In this document: in pieces, positions 33,614 to 40,878 of the stretch | Position numbering within the stretch: position 1 is the first letter of the stretch | Layout of the letters: every line of letters begins with the position of its first letter | From: Clostridia bacterium | GTDB lineage: Bacteria > Bacillota > Clostridia > Oscillospirales > Ruminococcaceae | NCBI GenBank assembly: GCA_021152595.1 | Contig: JAGKVC010000087.1 | Coordinates: forward strand, 1 to 45,251 | Direction of reading: 5' to 3' | Length of the DNA stretch: 45,251 nucleotides | Program-made: the position numbers and the translations under genes | The notes under the pieces: model-generated | The model's input: the letters and a program-made list of their open reading frames with translations, nothing else | The model's database searches: none | What the model was told of the DNA's origin: nothing

Positions 33614-33853
33614 TTATAAGACCTGCTGTTCCTTCCGTGTCCGCAGGCAGTTTTCGCCGCGTTCGAGCGCGACAATACCGGTGCGGCACATCTCCATGAT
33701 GCCGTAGGCTTTCATCAGGTCAATGAATGCGTCGATTTTCGAGACCGTGAGGCTGTCGATATTGAAGCCGCGCCGCGTGAACATGCCGGATACGCGGGAC
33801 AGCACGCCCGAGATATTCGCAACGAGTACGCCGATAACATATTGCTGTTCCAT
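33614..33853 (-). CDS. ilvN: Acetolactate synthase small subunit, internally deleted (79 aa)
   Basis: Regulatory subunit of acetohydroxyacid synthase, normally about 160 residues. Seen: the N-terminal ACT start VIGVLVANISGVLSRVSGMF and TRRGFNIDSLTVS, then directly KIDAFIDLMKAYGIMEMCRT and GIVALERGE, which is the family C-terminus. About 85 residues between them are absent: the rest of the ACT domain and the start of the C-terminal domain. The join keeps frame. ATG 33853 follows GGGGGT. It is 27 bp after ilvB. A short natural form is possible (E. coli IlvM has 87 residues), but the direct join of the two family ends argues for a deletion. Valine feedback control would probably be lost. Confidence 0.85.
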   Translation of the reverse strand: MEQQYVIGVLVANISGVLSRVSGMFTRRGFNIDSLTVSKIDAFIDLMKAYGIMEMCRTGIVALERGENCLRTRKEQQVL

Positions 33854-33880
33854 AAGCTACCCCCGATTGTATGTGACCGG

Positions 33881-35581
33881 TCACCCGATCTCCGTGATGA
33901 TATCGTCAATCGAACCGCCCGGCGGCAGCATCGGCAGCACAAGCTCATCGCTGCACATCTGCGCGTCAATGACGAACGGTCCGGATTGTGAAAATGCCGT
34001 TCTGAGCGCGTCCGCAAGCTGCTCCGGCGTCTGCGCTTTTGCGCCCTTTGCGCCGAAGCCCTCTGCAACCTTGACGAAATCCGTTTTTCGGCTGAGCGTT
34101 GTTGCGGAATAGCGGCGGTCAAAGAACAATGTCTGCCACTGCCGCACCATGCCGAGCACGCCGTTGTTCATAATAATGACGGTGACATCTGCCTGCTCCG
34201 AAACAGCCGTCGCAAGCTCATTGAGATTCATCCCGAAGCTGCCGTCACCGGTAAAGAGAACCGCGCGCTTTCCGGTAGCAAGATTCGCCCCGATCGCCGC
34301 GCCGAGTCCGTAGCCCATCGCGCCGAGTCCGCCGCTTGTGAGGAAGGTGCGCGGCTCTCTCAGCGGATAGCGCTGCGCGGTCCACATCTGATGCTGTCCG
34401 ACATCCGTGACGACGATTGCATCCGCAGGCGCCGCCGCGCTGACCGCATCAAGAATCTGATAATGCGTCAGATATCCCGTGCCGCCGTGCTGCTTTTCCA
34501 GCAGTGCATGGGAACGCGCCGTGCGTGCGGCCTCCTCCTGCCGGAGCGCCTGAATTTTCCCGAACCACTCACGGTTCGTCCGCTTTTTGACAAGCTCCAG
34601 CAGCCGTCCGAGCGCATCCTTGATATCGCCGCGGATGGTCAGCGTTGCCGCGATATTTTTATTGAGCTCCGCGCCGTCAATATCAATATGAATGATGTTG
34701 AAATGCTTGGAGAAACGATCCTGCTCACCGGTTGCGCGGTCACTGAACCGCACGCCGAGCGCAAGCACGAGATCCGCCGCATCCTCCGCCGCTGAGGATG
34801 CATAATGCCCGTGCATGCCCTGCATCCCGAGAAAGAGCGGATGCTCCGAGGGCACGGCGGAAAGCCCCATCAGCGAACATCCCATCGGCGCATCGAGCTT
34901 TTCCGCCAGCGCGATCAGCTCCGCAGAAGCATTGCCTGCGATCACGCCGCCGCCGAAATAGATATACGGTCTCTTTGCCTTTGCGAGCATCATTGCAGCC
35001 TGCCGCAGACGGTCCTCCGCCGCAAGCCTTTTCGGCTCCGGTTCCGCCGGATGACCGAGCGGCGTAAATTCGCAGACCGCCTCCTGCACATCCTTCGGGA
35101 TATCGACGAGGACAGGCCCCGGTCTGCCTGATTTTGCAATCTGAAATGCGGTGCGGATTGTCTCCGCAAGCTCCTCAATATGCTTGACGATAAAATTATG
35201 CTTGGTCACGGGCATGCTCACGCCGACGATATCGACCTCCTGAAAGCTGTCTCTGCCGATCTGGCTGCACGGGACATTGCCCGTGATTGCGACCATCGGC
35301 ACAGAATCCAGATAGGCAGCAGCGATGCCGGTCACGAGATTGGTCGCGCCCGGTCCCGAGGTTGCCATGACCACGCCGACCTTTCCGGTAGCTCTTGCGT
35401 AGCCGTCGGCAGCATGTGCAGCGCCCTGTTCATGCGCGGTCAGAATATGCCGGATGCAGTCCCTGCTGCGGTACAGCTCATCGAACAGATCAATGACCTG
35501 TCCGCCCGGATAGCCGAAGAGCAGATCGCAGCCCTGTTCAATCAGCGTTTCGATCACGATTTTTGCGCCAGTCATCTGCAT
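33881..35581 (-). CDS. ilvB: Acetolactate synthase large subunit
   Basis: ThDP-dependent first common enzyme of valine, leucine and isoleucine synthesis, cytoplasmic. 566 residues, normal length. Seen: GYPGGQVIDLFDEL (N-terminus), the ThDP-activating Glu in TAHEQGAAHAADGYARATGK (about 48-67), FAD-region GGGVIAGNASAE, and the ThDP/Mg motif GDGSFGMNLNELATAVSEQA (about 444-463) ending in NN. ATG 35581 follows AAGGAGGATC; an ATG two codons later is the alternative. It is the first gene after a T-box leader, followed by ilvN, deoA and an unknown gene. Confidence 0.97.
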   Translation of the reverse strand: MQMTGAKIVIETLIEQGCDLLFGYPGGQVIDLFDELYRSRDCIRHILTAHEQGAAHAADGYARATGKVGVVMATSGPGATNLVTGIAAAYLDSVPMVAITGNVPCSQIGRDSFQEVDIVGVSMPVTKHNFIVKHIEELAETIRTAFQIAKSGRPGPVLVDIPKDVQEAVCEFTPLGHPAEPEPKRLAAEDRLRQAAMMLAKAKRPYIYFGGGVIAGNASAELIALAEKLDAPMGCSLMGLSAVPSEHPLFLGMQGMHGHYASSAAEDAADLVLALGVRFSDRATGEQDRFSKHFNIIHIDIDGAELNKNIAATLTIRGDIKDALGRLLELVKKRTNREWFGKIQALRQEEAARTARSHALLEKQHGGTGYLTHYQILDAVSAAAPADAIVVTDVGQHQMWTAQRYPLREPRTFLTSGGLGAMGYGLGAAIGANLATGKRAVLFTGDGSFGMNLNELATAVSEQADVTVIIMNNGVLGMVRQWQTLFFDRRYSATTLSRKTDFVKVAEGFGAKGAKAQTPEQLADALRTAFSQSGPFVIDAQMCSDELVLPMLPPGGSIDDIITEIG

Positions 35582-35599
35582 GGTTGATCCTCCTTTTGT

Positions 35600-35932
35600 C
35601 CGTATGCCGGCGAAAAGGGAAATACGAAAAATCGCCCCCTTCTCGCCGTTCCGTTCGGCAGGAAAGAGACGAAGACAAATTCAATATGCTCCGCGGTACC
35701 ACTCTTTTTGACGCAGATGCGCCCACCTCTGTGCGTCACAATAACGCATCTCTCTGTGACGGGAGAACCCGTCCGGACTTAATGGGCGGATGCCGTTCTG
35801 TCCGGCTGCTCAGGGAGGACTTATGACCGGAGCCGAATGCTGTCTTTCAGCGCGCCCAATTTCAGGGCTTATGACAGCTCTCTGCAAGACGGGATTCCGG
35901 CTTTTCTGTTCCCTTCAGCGCATTTGATAATT
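35600..35932 (-). promoter_or_regulatory. T-box leader of the ilvB operon
   Basis: Minus strand AGTGGTACCGCGGAGC (about 35688-35703) is the T-box sequence. Stem I features lie upstream: GCAGAGAGCTGTC and GCTGAAAGACAGC at about 35848-35892. A GC-rich segment (CGAACGGAACGGCGAGAAGG, then GGGGGCGATTTTTCG) before the ilvB ribosome binding site fits the terminator. Control by an uncharged branched-chain tRNA is expected from known T-box biology; I could not fix the specifier codon (Leu, Ile or Val). Confidence 0.9.
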
Positions 35933-35934
35933 CC

Positions 35935-35963
35935 ATTATAACCGCTTTCCCCTCATTTGTCAA
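35935..35963 (-). promoter_or_regulatory. Promoter of the ilvB operon
   Basis: Minus strand TTGACA (35958-35963), 17-bp spacer, TATAAT (35935-35940): a consensus promoter. Confidence 0.9.
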
Positions 35964-35974
35964 CCCCCGCGCCG

Positions 35975-36152
35975 TGCGCGGTTCCGATTGTCTGAAGCAG
36001 CCGGAAAACCATGCACCGTCTTGGCAAAATGGGCTGAGGGTACACGATACCCGTTATTATACATGAATCGAAGCTGAAAAGAGCCTGCGCTCAATACATG
36101 AATGGTTCGCGGACAGCTATAGAAAAATGGAAGTCGGCACTGCCAACTGCCG
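35975..36152. repeat. R3 palindromic repeat
   Basis: Left arm: GTGCGCGGTTCCGATTGTCT then GAAGCAGCCGGAAAACCATG and AAAATGGGCTGAG. Right arm: GAAGCTGAAAAGAGCC, then GAATGGTTCGCGGACAGCTA followed by TAGAAAAATGG. The arms are complementary, as in the copies at 29.7 and 39.3 kb. No gene is present from 35964 to 36191. Confidence 0.7.
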
Positions 36153-36191
36153 CCCCGATTCCAATGAACCGGAGCGGCGTTTTCTGTTCAG

Positions 36192-37980
36192 TTACGGATG
36201 CAGGGAGAAATTCGTCGCATACCAGCCGTAGCCGTTGTTGACCAGCACCCAGCGGACGGTACCGGCATAATCATTGACGGCGACCTTTCCGATCGTCGAT
36301 TCCAGATGCACATCAACCGTGCAGAGATTATCCGCATACATCTTGATATGCTTGATCTCAAAGACATGATCCTCGCGCATATTCGGATCATTGTTATACC
36401 AGATATCCGAAGCGATCGTATACATCAGATTCGAGACCGGCGAGCCTGCCATCAGATAATTGCTCAGAACGGCAAGGTTCGTATCCAGCTCACAGCGCGT
36501 GTTGATGACATAGTCCATGTAGGCGTAGGTCAGCGCGGTGACACGCTCCTTCAGTGCATCGTCCGGCGTTTTCGTATCTGCAATCGGGAAGATATATTCC
36601 TGCTGTGCAAGATTCGGATCCGGCGTCTCATAGGGCTCAAGGACATTGCCGTCTTCATCGGTCACAGAGACCTTCGGCGCACAGTAAAGCCCGTTGATCA
36701 CGCACTTTCTCGCCATCGGCTGCTGTGCGAAATAGAGCTCTGTCTGGGTGAGCTTGAAATCCGATTCCGCTTCCAGATATTGCTCTTCCGGTACCTCAAT
36801 GCCGTTGACTCTGAGCGTTGCGCCCTCCGGCATGGTAACAGTCAGCGTATAGGCAGGCGATGCCTTGAGCTGCATCACAGAGACCGGCGCATCTGCACGC
36901 CAGACAGGGAATTTATAGCGCTCTGTCCATCCCGAACGTGCCAGCGCAACCTTTGCGATTGCCTCACCGTCGCGCAGGATGTAGTAATCCGGACGGGAAT
37001 CCGAAAAATCCTCCGCGCGCTGATAGGTAAATTCGCCGTCAGACTGTGCCTGACCGCGTACACTCTCAAAGAGCATTTCGGGATTTTCGTAATCGGTAAA
37101 GCTGAGTCCTGCCGCAGCCTGCGTCATCATATCGGAGAGGAAGCCGTCGCTCAGTCCTGCGACATAATTCTCAATCTGATACTGCGGACGCGCGCTCTCA
37201 TATTCCGCGACATAGCTGTTTGCCTTTTTCGTCAGGCTGCGCACGATCAGCGAAAAGATGATGATATAGAGAATCATCGCAATCGCAAAGATGCCCCAGC
37301 CCACAAGCCGGATACCGGAGCCTGCCTCTGCTGCGGCAGCCTTGCGGTTCTGCTGCATGCGCATCGCGGCACTGCTGCGGTTTGCAGGACGGCGCGGCAC
37401 CTCTGCTGCCGGAGTAAGCCGGCGCGGTGCGGCATTCCGATCTGCCGGATGTCTGCGCGGTGCTGTTTCGCTGCGTGCTTCCGTGCTGACTGCGCTGCGG
37501 TGTTCACCCGGCGCGGTACCGTCAACGGGACGCTTCTTTTTCTTCTTGCGCGGCATTTCGCCGGATTGTGCTGCGGTACCATCTGCGCTGCGGTGTTCAC
37601 CCGACGCGGTGCCGTCAACAGGGCGCTTCTTTTTCTTCTTGCGCGGCATTTCGCCGGATTGTGCTGCGGTACCATCTGCGCTGCGGTGTTCAGCCGACGC
37701 GGTGCCGTCAACGGGGCGCTTCTTTTTCTTGTTCGCCCGACGCGGTACCGTCAACGGGACGCTTCTTTTTCTTCTTGCGCGGCATTTCGCCGAACTGTGC
37801 TGCGGTACCGTCTGCGGTGCGGTGTTCGCCAGACGCGGTGCCGTCAACAGGACGCTTCTTTTTCTTCTTTTTGCGCGGTGTGCCGTCTGCGTTTAGAGGC
37901 TTCTGCCCTGCCGGAGCAGCGTCAGAACGCTCCGGTTCGGCTGCCGGTTCCGCAGCAGCGAGCAATGTCTTATCATCCAT
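36192..37980 (-). CDS. Membrane protein with lysine-rich tandem repeats, frameshifted within the repeats
   Basis: ATG 37980 (GGAGC ribosome binding site) opens MDDKTLLAAAEPAAEPERSD, then repeats of KKKKKRPVDGTASGEHRSAD / GTAAQSGEMPR (31 residues, 93 bp). At 37731 one unit lacks 50 bp, so the frame from 37980 stops at 37708. The frame with the rest of the protein (stop at 36192) is open from 37847, but reads nonsense until 37731. If the frame is restored: a long basic cytoplasmic N-terminus, one membrane helix (GWGIFAIAMILYIIIFSLIV) and an outside domain of about 340 residues with no family I recognise (TLTVTMPEGATLRVNGIEVP is a PEGA-like strand pair). It starts 18 bp after the NAGPA gene, so they form an operon. 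Phase variation or a sequence error are both possible. Confidence 0.75.
37480..37872 (-). repeat. 93-bp tandem repeats coding for a lysine-rich segment, one unit 50 bp short
   Basis: The AAGAAGAAAAAGAAG lysine tracts start (plus-strand positions) at 37533, 37626, 37719, 37762 and 37855. Spacing is 93, 93, 43 and 93 bp. The short gap marks a 50-bp deletion at the join GGGCGAAC / AAGAAAAAG (37730/37731). Units differ only at a few, mostly silent, positions. Confidence 0.9.
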
Positions 37981-37998
37981 TCTGCGATGCTCCTTTCA

Positions 37999-39027
37999 TC
38001 AGGATTCGGGCGCGACAAGCCAGCAGTCGGGCATATCGCGTGCGCCGTAAAGTGTCGAGACGATCGTATACTGTTCGCCCTGATAATACATGACCGAGGA
38101 AGCGCCGCCGTCCATATTTCCGGCGTTGACCATACCGAGATCATAGCAGAAATCAACGAGCTGCGGATAGGTCAGACCGATGCTCGTGAACATTCTGCCT
38201 TCGATGAGCAGAATCATTACGGTGCCGTCCTCTGCCTGTCCGATGACCGTGCGCGGATTATAGCCGCCGAGTCTGCCGTTCATATCCTGCTTGACGCCGT
38301 CCTTGATGAGGATCGGACCGAAGCATGCGGCATCGCGGATACCCATGTCGATCGCCTGCTGACCGGTCAGCCATTCGCAGTGGAGCTTGCCCTCGTTATC
38401 GAAGCCGATCACCTCGTAATAGGACCACGGATCGCCGTAGCAGAGCTTGCCCTGCGACATGACCAGTCCGACGGGCAGACCGCCGTTGCCCATGCCGTTC
38501 GGATCGACAAAACCGCTTGCATTGACCGCAGCGATCGCGCCGTATTCCTCACACATTTTCGAGATCTGCTTGCCGTAGGAAGTCGGCGTACCCAGCTCTC
38601 CGGCGACACCGAGATAGACACGCGAAGGATCCTTGATCTTGAGCAGCTTTCCGCGGAAGAGCGGCTCATAGATCTCGATCATTTCGGTTTCCGGCTGTTC
38701 GCTGTCCGGCGCACCGATCGGGGATTCCAGTGCAACGGATGCGATATCCGGCACATTCGGCGTAATTTTTTTGTTGCCGATCTGAAGCTCGCCGGAATCT
38801 GCCGGAAGATCCTTGCCGGAGAAGAATGCATGCAGTGCATTGAGGTTTCCCTTTTCGTCGGCAAGCTGAGAGAACTGCTGCTTTGCCGAAGGATATTCGT
38901 CATTCAGCGCAGCTTCGGTGAGCTTGCGGCGTGCGGATGAGATCAGGATCAGCGTCACGATCACGAAAATCGCAATCCGGATCAGTGCGAAAACGTAATT
39001 TTTGTTGATACGGCTTTTCATTGCCAT
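37999..39027 (-). CDS. Membrane-anchored NAGPA-domain (phosphodiester glycosidase family) protein
   Basis: 342 residues. One N-terminal membrane helix (NYVFALIRIAIFVIVTLILI) anchors an extracellular domain. From about residue 115 it is a PF09992 domain, with SRVYLGVAG, AIAAVNASGFVDPNGMGNGG, NPRTVIGQAEDGTVMILLIEG and NAGNMDGGASSVMYY. Family members cleave GlcNAc-phosphodiester bonds, and in bacteria are linked to exopolysaccharide and teichoic acid; the substrate here is unknown. ATG 39027 follows GGAAGGAA. It is the first gene of a two-gene operon with the lysine-repeat membrane protein. Confidence 0.9.
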   Translation of the reverse strand: MAMKSRINKNYVFALIRIAIFVIVTLILISSARRKLTEAALNDEYPSAKQQFSQLADEKGNLNALHAFFSGKDLPADSGELQIGNKKITPNVPDIASVALESPIGAPDSEQPETEMIEIYEPLFRGKLLKIKDPSRVYLGVAGELGTPTSYGKQISKMCEEYGAIAAVNASGFVDPNGMGNGGLPVGLVMSQGKLCYGDPWSYYEVIGFDNEGKLHCEWLTGQQAIDMGIRDAACFGPILIKDGVKQDMNGRLGGYNPRTVIGQAEDGTVMILLIEGRMFTSIGLTYPQLVDFCYDLGMVNAGNMDGGASSVMYYQGEQYTIVSTLYGARDMPDCWLVAPES

Positions 39028-39090
39028 GTGCGTTGTTCCTTCCTGTTTTGTTATAATTCCTGCATAATATCGCAGTGTAAGCCACATTAT

Positions 39091-39119
39091 ATTGTAATAC
39101 AAATCCTGAAAAAAAGCAA
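39091..39119 (-). promoter_or_regulatory. Promoter of the NAGPA operon
   Basis: Minus strand TTGCTT (39114-39119), 17-bp spacer, TACAAT (39091-39096). Confidence 0.75.
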
Positions 39120-39186
39120 GTGTTTCCGGCATAAAACGACAAGTTTCTCATTGTTCCGCCGTTCAGCGCCTGTTTTTTGTGACACC

Positions 39187-39372
39187 TGCCATGCCCGCGC
39201 AGTGCGCGGCTCCGATTCTCTATAGCTGCCGGAGAACCATACACCATTGTGGCATAATGGGCTGAACAGATTTCATACCCGGTAAAATGAGAATTGAAGT
39301 GAAAAAGAGTCTTTGCCGGAAATGAGAATGGTTCTGAATCAGCTTTAGTAATATGGATGCAGGCACTGCCTG
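39187..39372. repeat. R3 palindromic repeat
   Basis: Left arm: GCGCAGTGCGCGGCTCCGAT then CTATAGCTGCCGGAGAACCA and AATGGGCTGAAC. Right arm: GAAGTGAAAAAGAGTC, then AATGGTTCTGAATCAGCTTT and AGTAATATGG, ended by the hairpin GCAGGCACTGCCTGC. It abuts the R2 element. Confidence 0.7.
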
Positions 39373-39507
39373 CCGCGAAGCGGACACCGCAACTCCTCAC
39401 TTCTCACTCCTATCTTCTCACTATATTATAAATCCGTCCGCAAAGCGGACACCGCAATTTCTCATTTCTAATTTCTCATTTCTAACTTTCAAAAAGCCGG
39501 TTGTGCT
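39373..39507 (+). repeat. R2 repeat, one of a 130-bp inverted pair
   Basis: CGAAGCGGACACCGCAACTC, CTCACTTCTCACTCCTATCT, TATATTATAAATCCGTCCGC, then CACCGCAATTTCTCATTTCT and AACTTTCAAAAAGCCGGTTG. Read in reverse it matches 44226-44355 with only about two differences. It runs into the -35 box of the following gene. Confidence 0.92.
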
Positions 39508-39529
39508 TTTTAGAAAAATATGATATAAT
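39501..39529 (+). promoter_or_regulatory. Promoter of the membrane protein / Lgt-like / dockerin operon
   Basis: TTGTGC (39501-39506), 17-bp spacer, TATAAT (39524-39529). The -35 box is in the end of the R2 repeat. Confidence 0.8.
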
Positions 39530-39586
39530 AGGGATATTTCAGGGAGCAGAGCGCTCCGAATGACAGAAAAGGAGAATGGAACAGAA

Positions 39587-40159
39587 ATGATTATCTATAA
39601 TGAAGTACAGAATTGTACGTATGAAAACTATCAGAACAATCAGCCGGTGCTGATCGCGCCGCAGGGATATGCGCCGTTATTTCTGACGCAGAACGGCTTT
39701 GTCGCGCTTCCGGACGGCAGATGGGCGCATTTTCTGAGCGAGCAGGAGTATCAGTATATGTGTTCCGTGCCGCAGGGACAGGAGATCCGCTTCAATACAG
39801 GCGTATCCGGCTCTGCCGCGCCGAACGGTCAGGGCGCACCGGTGCCGGATATGCGCACGCCGGAGCAGCAGCAAAAGGATCGGAAAAACGCAAATCTCTT
39901 GGCAGGCATATCGGCGGTTTGTCTGGCGCTGTCGCTTCTGCTCGGCGGAGTGGACGGCAAGGAGCTGAGCGGTCTGATTGCCATTCTGTTTCAGGCAGGT
40001 CTGGTGCTGATGATCATCTGCCGCGTCAAGTATAAGGACAGCGTATTCGGCAAGGTGATGATGTGGATTTATATTATCCTCTTCGCGCTGGCGATCATCG
40101 GCGTTCTGCTGTTCATTGCGGCATGCGGCGCAATCCTCAAGGACTGCAATATCGACTGA
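39587..40159 (+). CDS. Membrane protein of unknown function (190 aa)
   Basis: ATG 39587 follows AAAGGAG (11-bp gap); ATG 39560 upstream is in frame but less well placed. A soluble N-terminal part of about 110 residues has aromatic, possibly protein-binding sequence (APQGYAPLFLTQNGFVALPD and GRWAHFLSEQEYQYM). Three membrane segments follow (ANLLAGISAVCLALSLLLGG; LIAILFQAGLVLMIICRV; MMWIYIILFALAIIGVLLFI). No family recognised. It is first of three genes with 8-bp and overlapping joins, together with an Lgt-family protein and a dockerin protein. Confidence 0.8.
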   Translation: MIIYNEVQNCTYENYQNNQPVLIAPQGYAPLFLTQNGFVALPDGRWAHFLSEQEYQYMCSVPQGQEIRFNTGVSGSAAPNGQGAPVPDMRTPEQQQKDRKNANLLAGISAVCLALSLLLGGVDGKELSGLIAILFQAGLVLMIICRVKYKDSVFGKVMMWIYIILFALAIIGVLLFIAACGAILKDCNID

Positions 40160-40167
40160 GGCACGGC

Positions 40168-40878
40168 ATGTTTCATATCAACACCGATTCTGACGCGCTG
40201 TTTTCGCCCTATTCGGTGACGATGTTCAGCGCATTTCTGCTCGGGATCGGTCTGCTCTGTCTGCTCAACCGCAGGGACGGCATCCTGAAAAATATCGCCG
40301 GTCTGCTTGCGCTGCTTTCGCCGGTGATGATTCTCACCTGTGCTGCCGGCATGGGCTATCTGATGTCACACGGGCAGACGGTCGGGCTTGCTTCGATGGG
40401 TGCGCTGTTCGGGATGTATCTCAGCGTGATTACGATGTCACTGATCTACGGAAACCGCGAAGCTGCGCGGAATATGCTGCAAAACTGTACGCTCGTCCTG
40501 CCGCTGATGTATGCGGTTTCAAAATTTGGCTGTTTTCTCGCCGGATGCTGCCGCGGCATGGATTATGACGGTGTATTCTGTGTCCGGTATACCGGCGCGG
40601 AAACCGGCGAACTGAGCGCATTTCCGGTACAGCTTGCGGAATCCCTTGCATTTCTTGTGATATTCAGTATCGGGATGCTGCTGCGCAGACGGCACCGCAG
40701 CGGCAGTATCCGGCTCGTGTTTCTGCTCTCCGCGCTGACAAAAGGTCTGCTGGATTTTCTCCGCGCAGAGCATCAGGGCAGGATCGTGACCGTCAATCAG
40801 GTGCTTTGCATGGTGCTGACCGGCATCTGCCTTGCGTGGATGCTGTACAGCCGTCAGAGAAAAGGAGCGCAGGCATGA
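40168..40878 (+). CDS. Lgt-family (prolipoprotein diacylglyceryl transferase-like) membrane protein
   Basis: 236 residues, about seven membrane helices. SKFGCFLAGCCRGMDYDGVF (about 126-145) and FPVQLAESLAFLVIF match the PF01790 family, which moves a diacylglyceryl group to the lipobox Cys of lipoproteins. The His of the usual HGG motif is not evident (LASMGALFG lies where it is expected), so lipoprotein activity is not assured. ATG 40168 follows GAGG, 8 bp after the previous gene; its stop overlaps the start of the dockerin gene by 4 bp (ATGA). It may be a second Lgt or a paralogue with another substrate. Confidence 0.85.
   Translation: MFHINTDSDALFSPYSVTMFSAFLLGIGLLCLLNRRDGILKNIAGLLALLSPVMILTCAAGMGYLMSHGQTVGLASMGALFGMYLSVITMSLIYGNREAARNMLQNCTLVLPLMYAVSKFGCFLAGCCRGMDYDGVFCVRYTGAETGELSAFPVQLAESLAFLVIFSIGMLLRRRHRSGSIRLVFLLSALTKGLLDFLRAEHQGRIVTVNQVLCMVLTGICLAWMLYSRQRKGAQA

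Noticed and set aside
37480..37872. Possible CRISPR array (regular 93-bp spacing)
   Set aside because: The units are contiguous and coding, without unique spacers or cas genes.
36198..38093. Open reading frame of 631 codons opposite the lysine-repeat gene
   Set aside because: Antisense shadow without ribosome binding site; the sense product has a membrane helix and operon context. It is long only because of codon bias.
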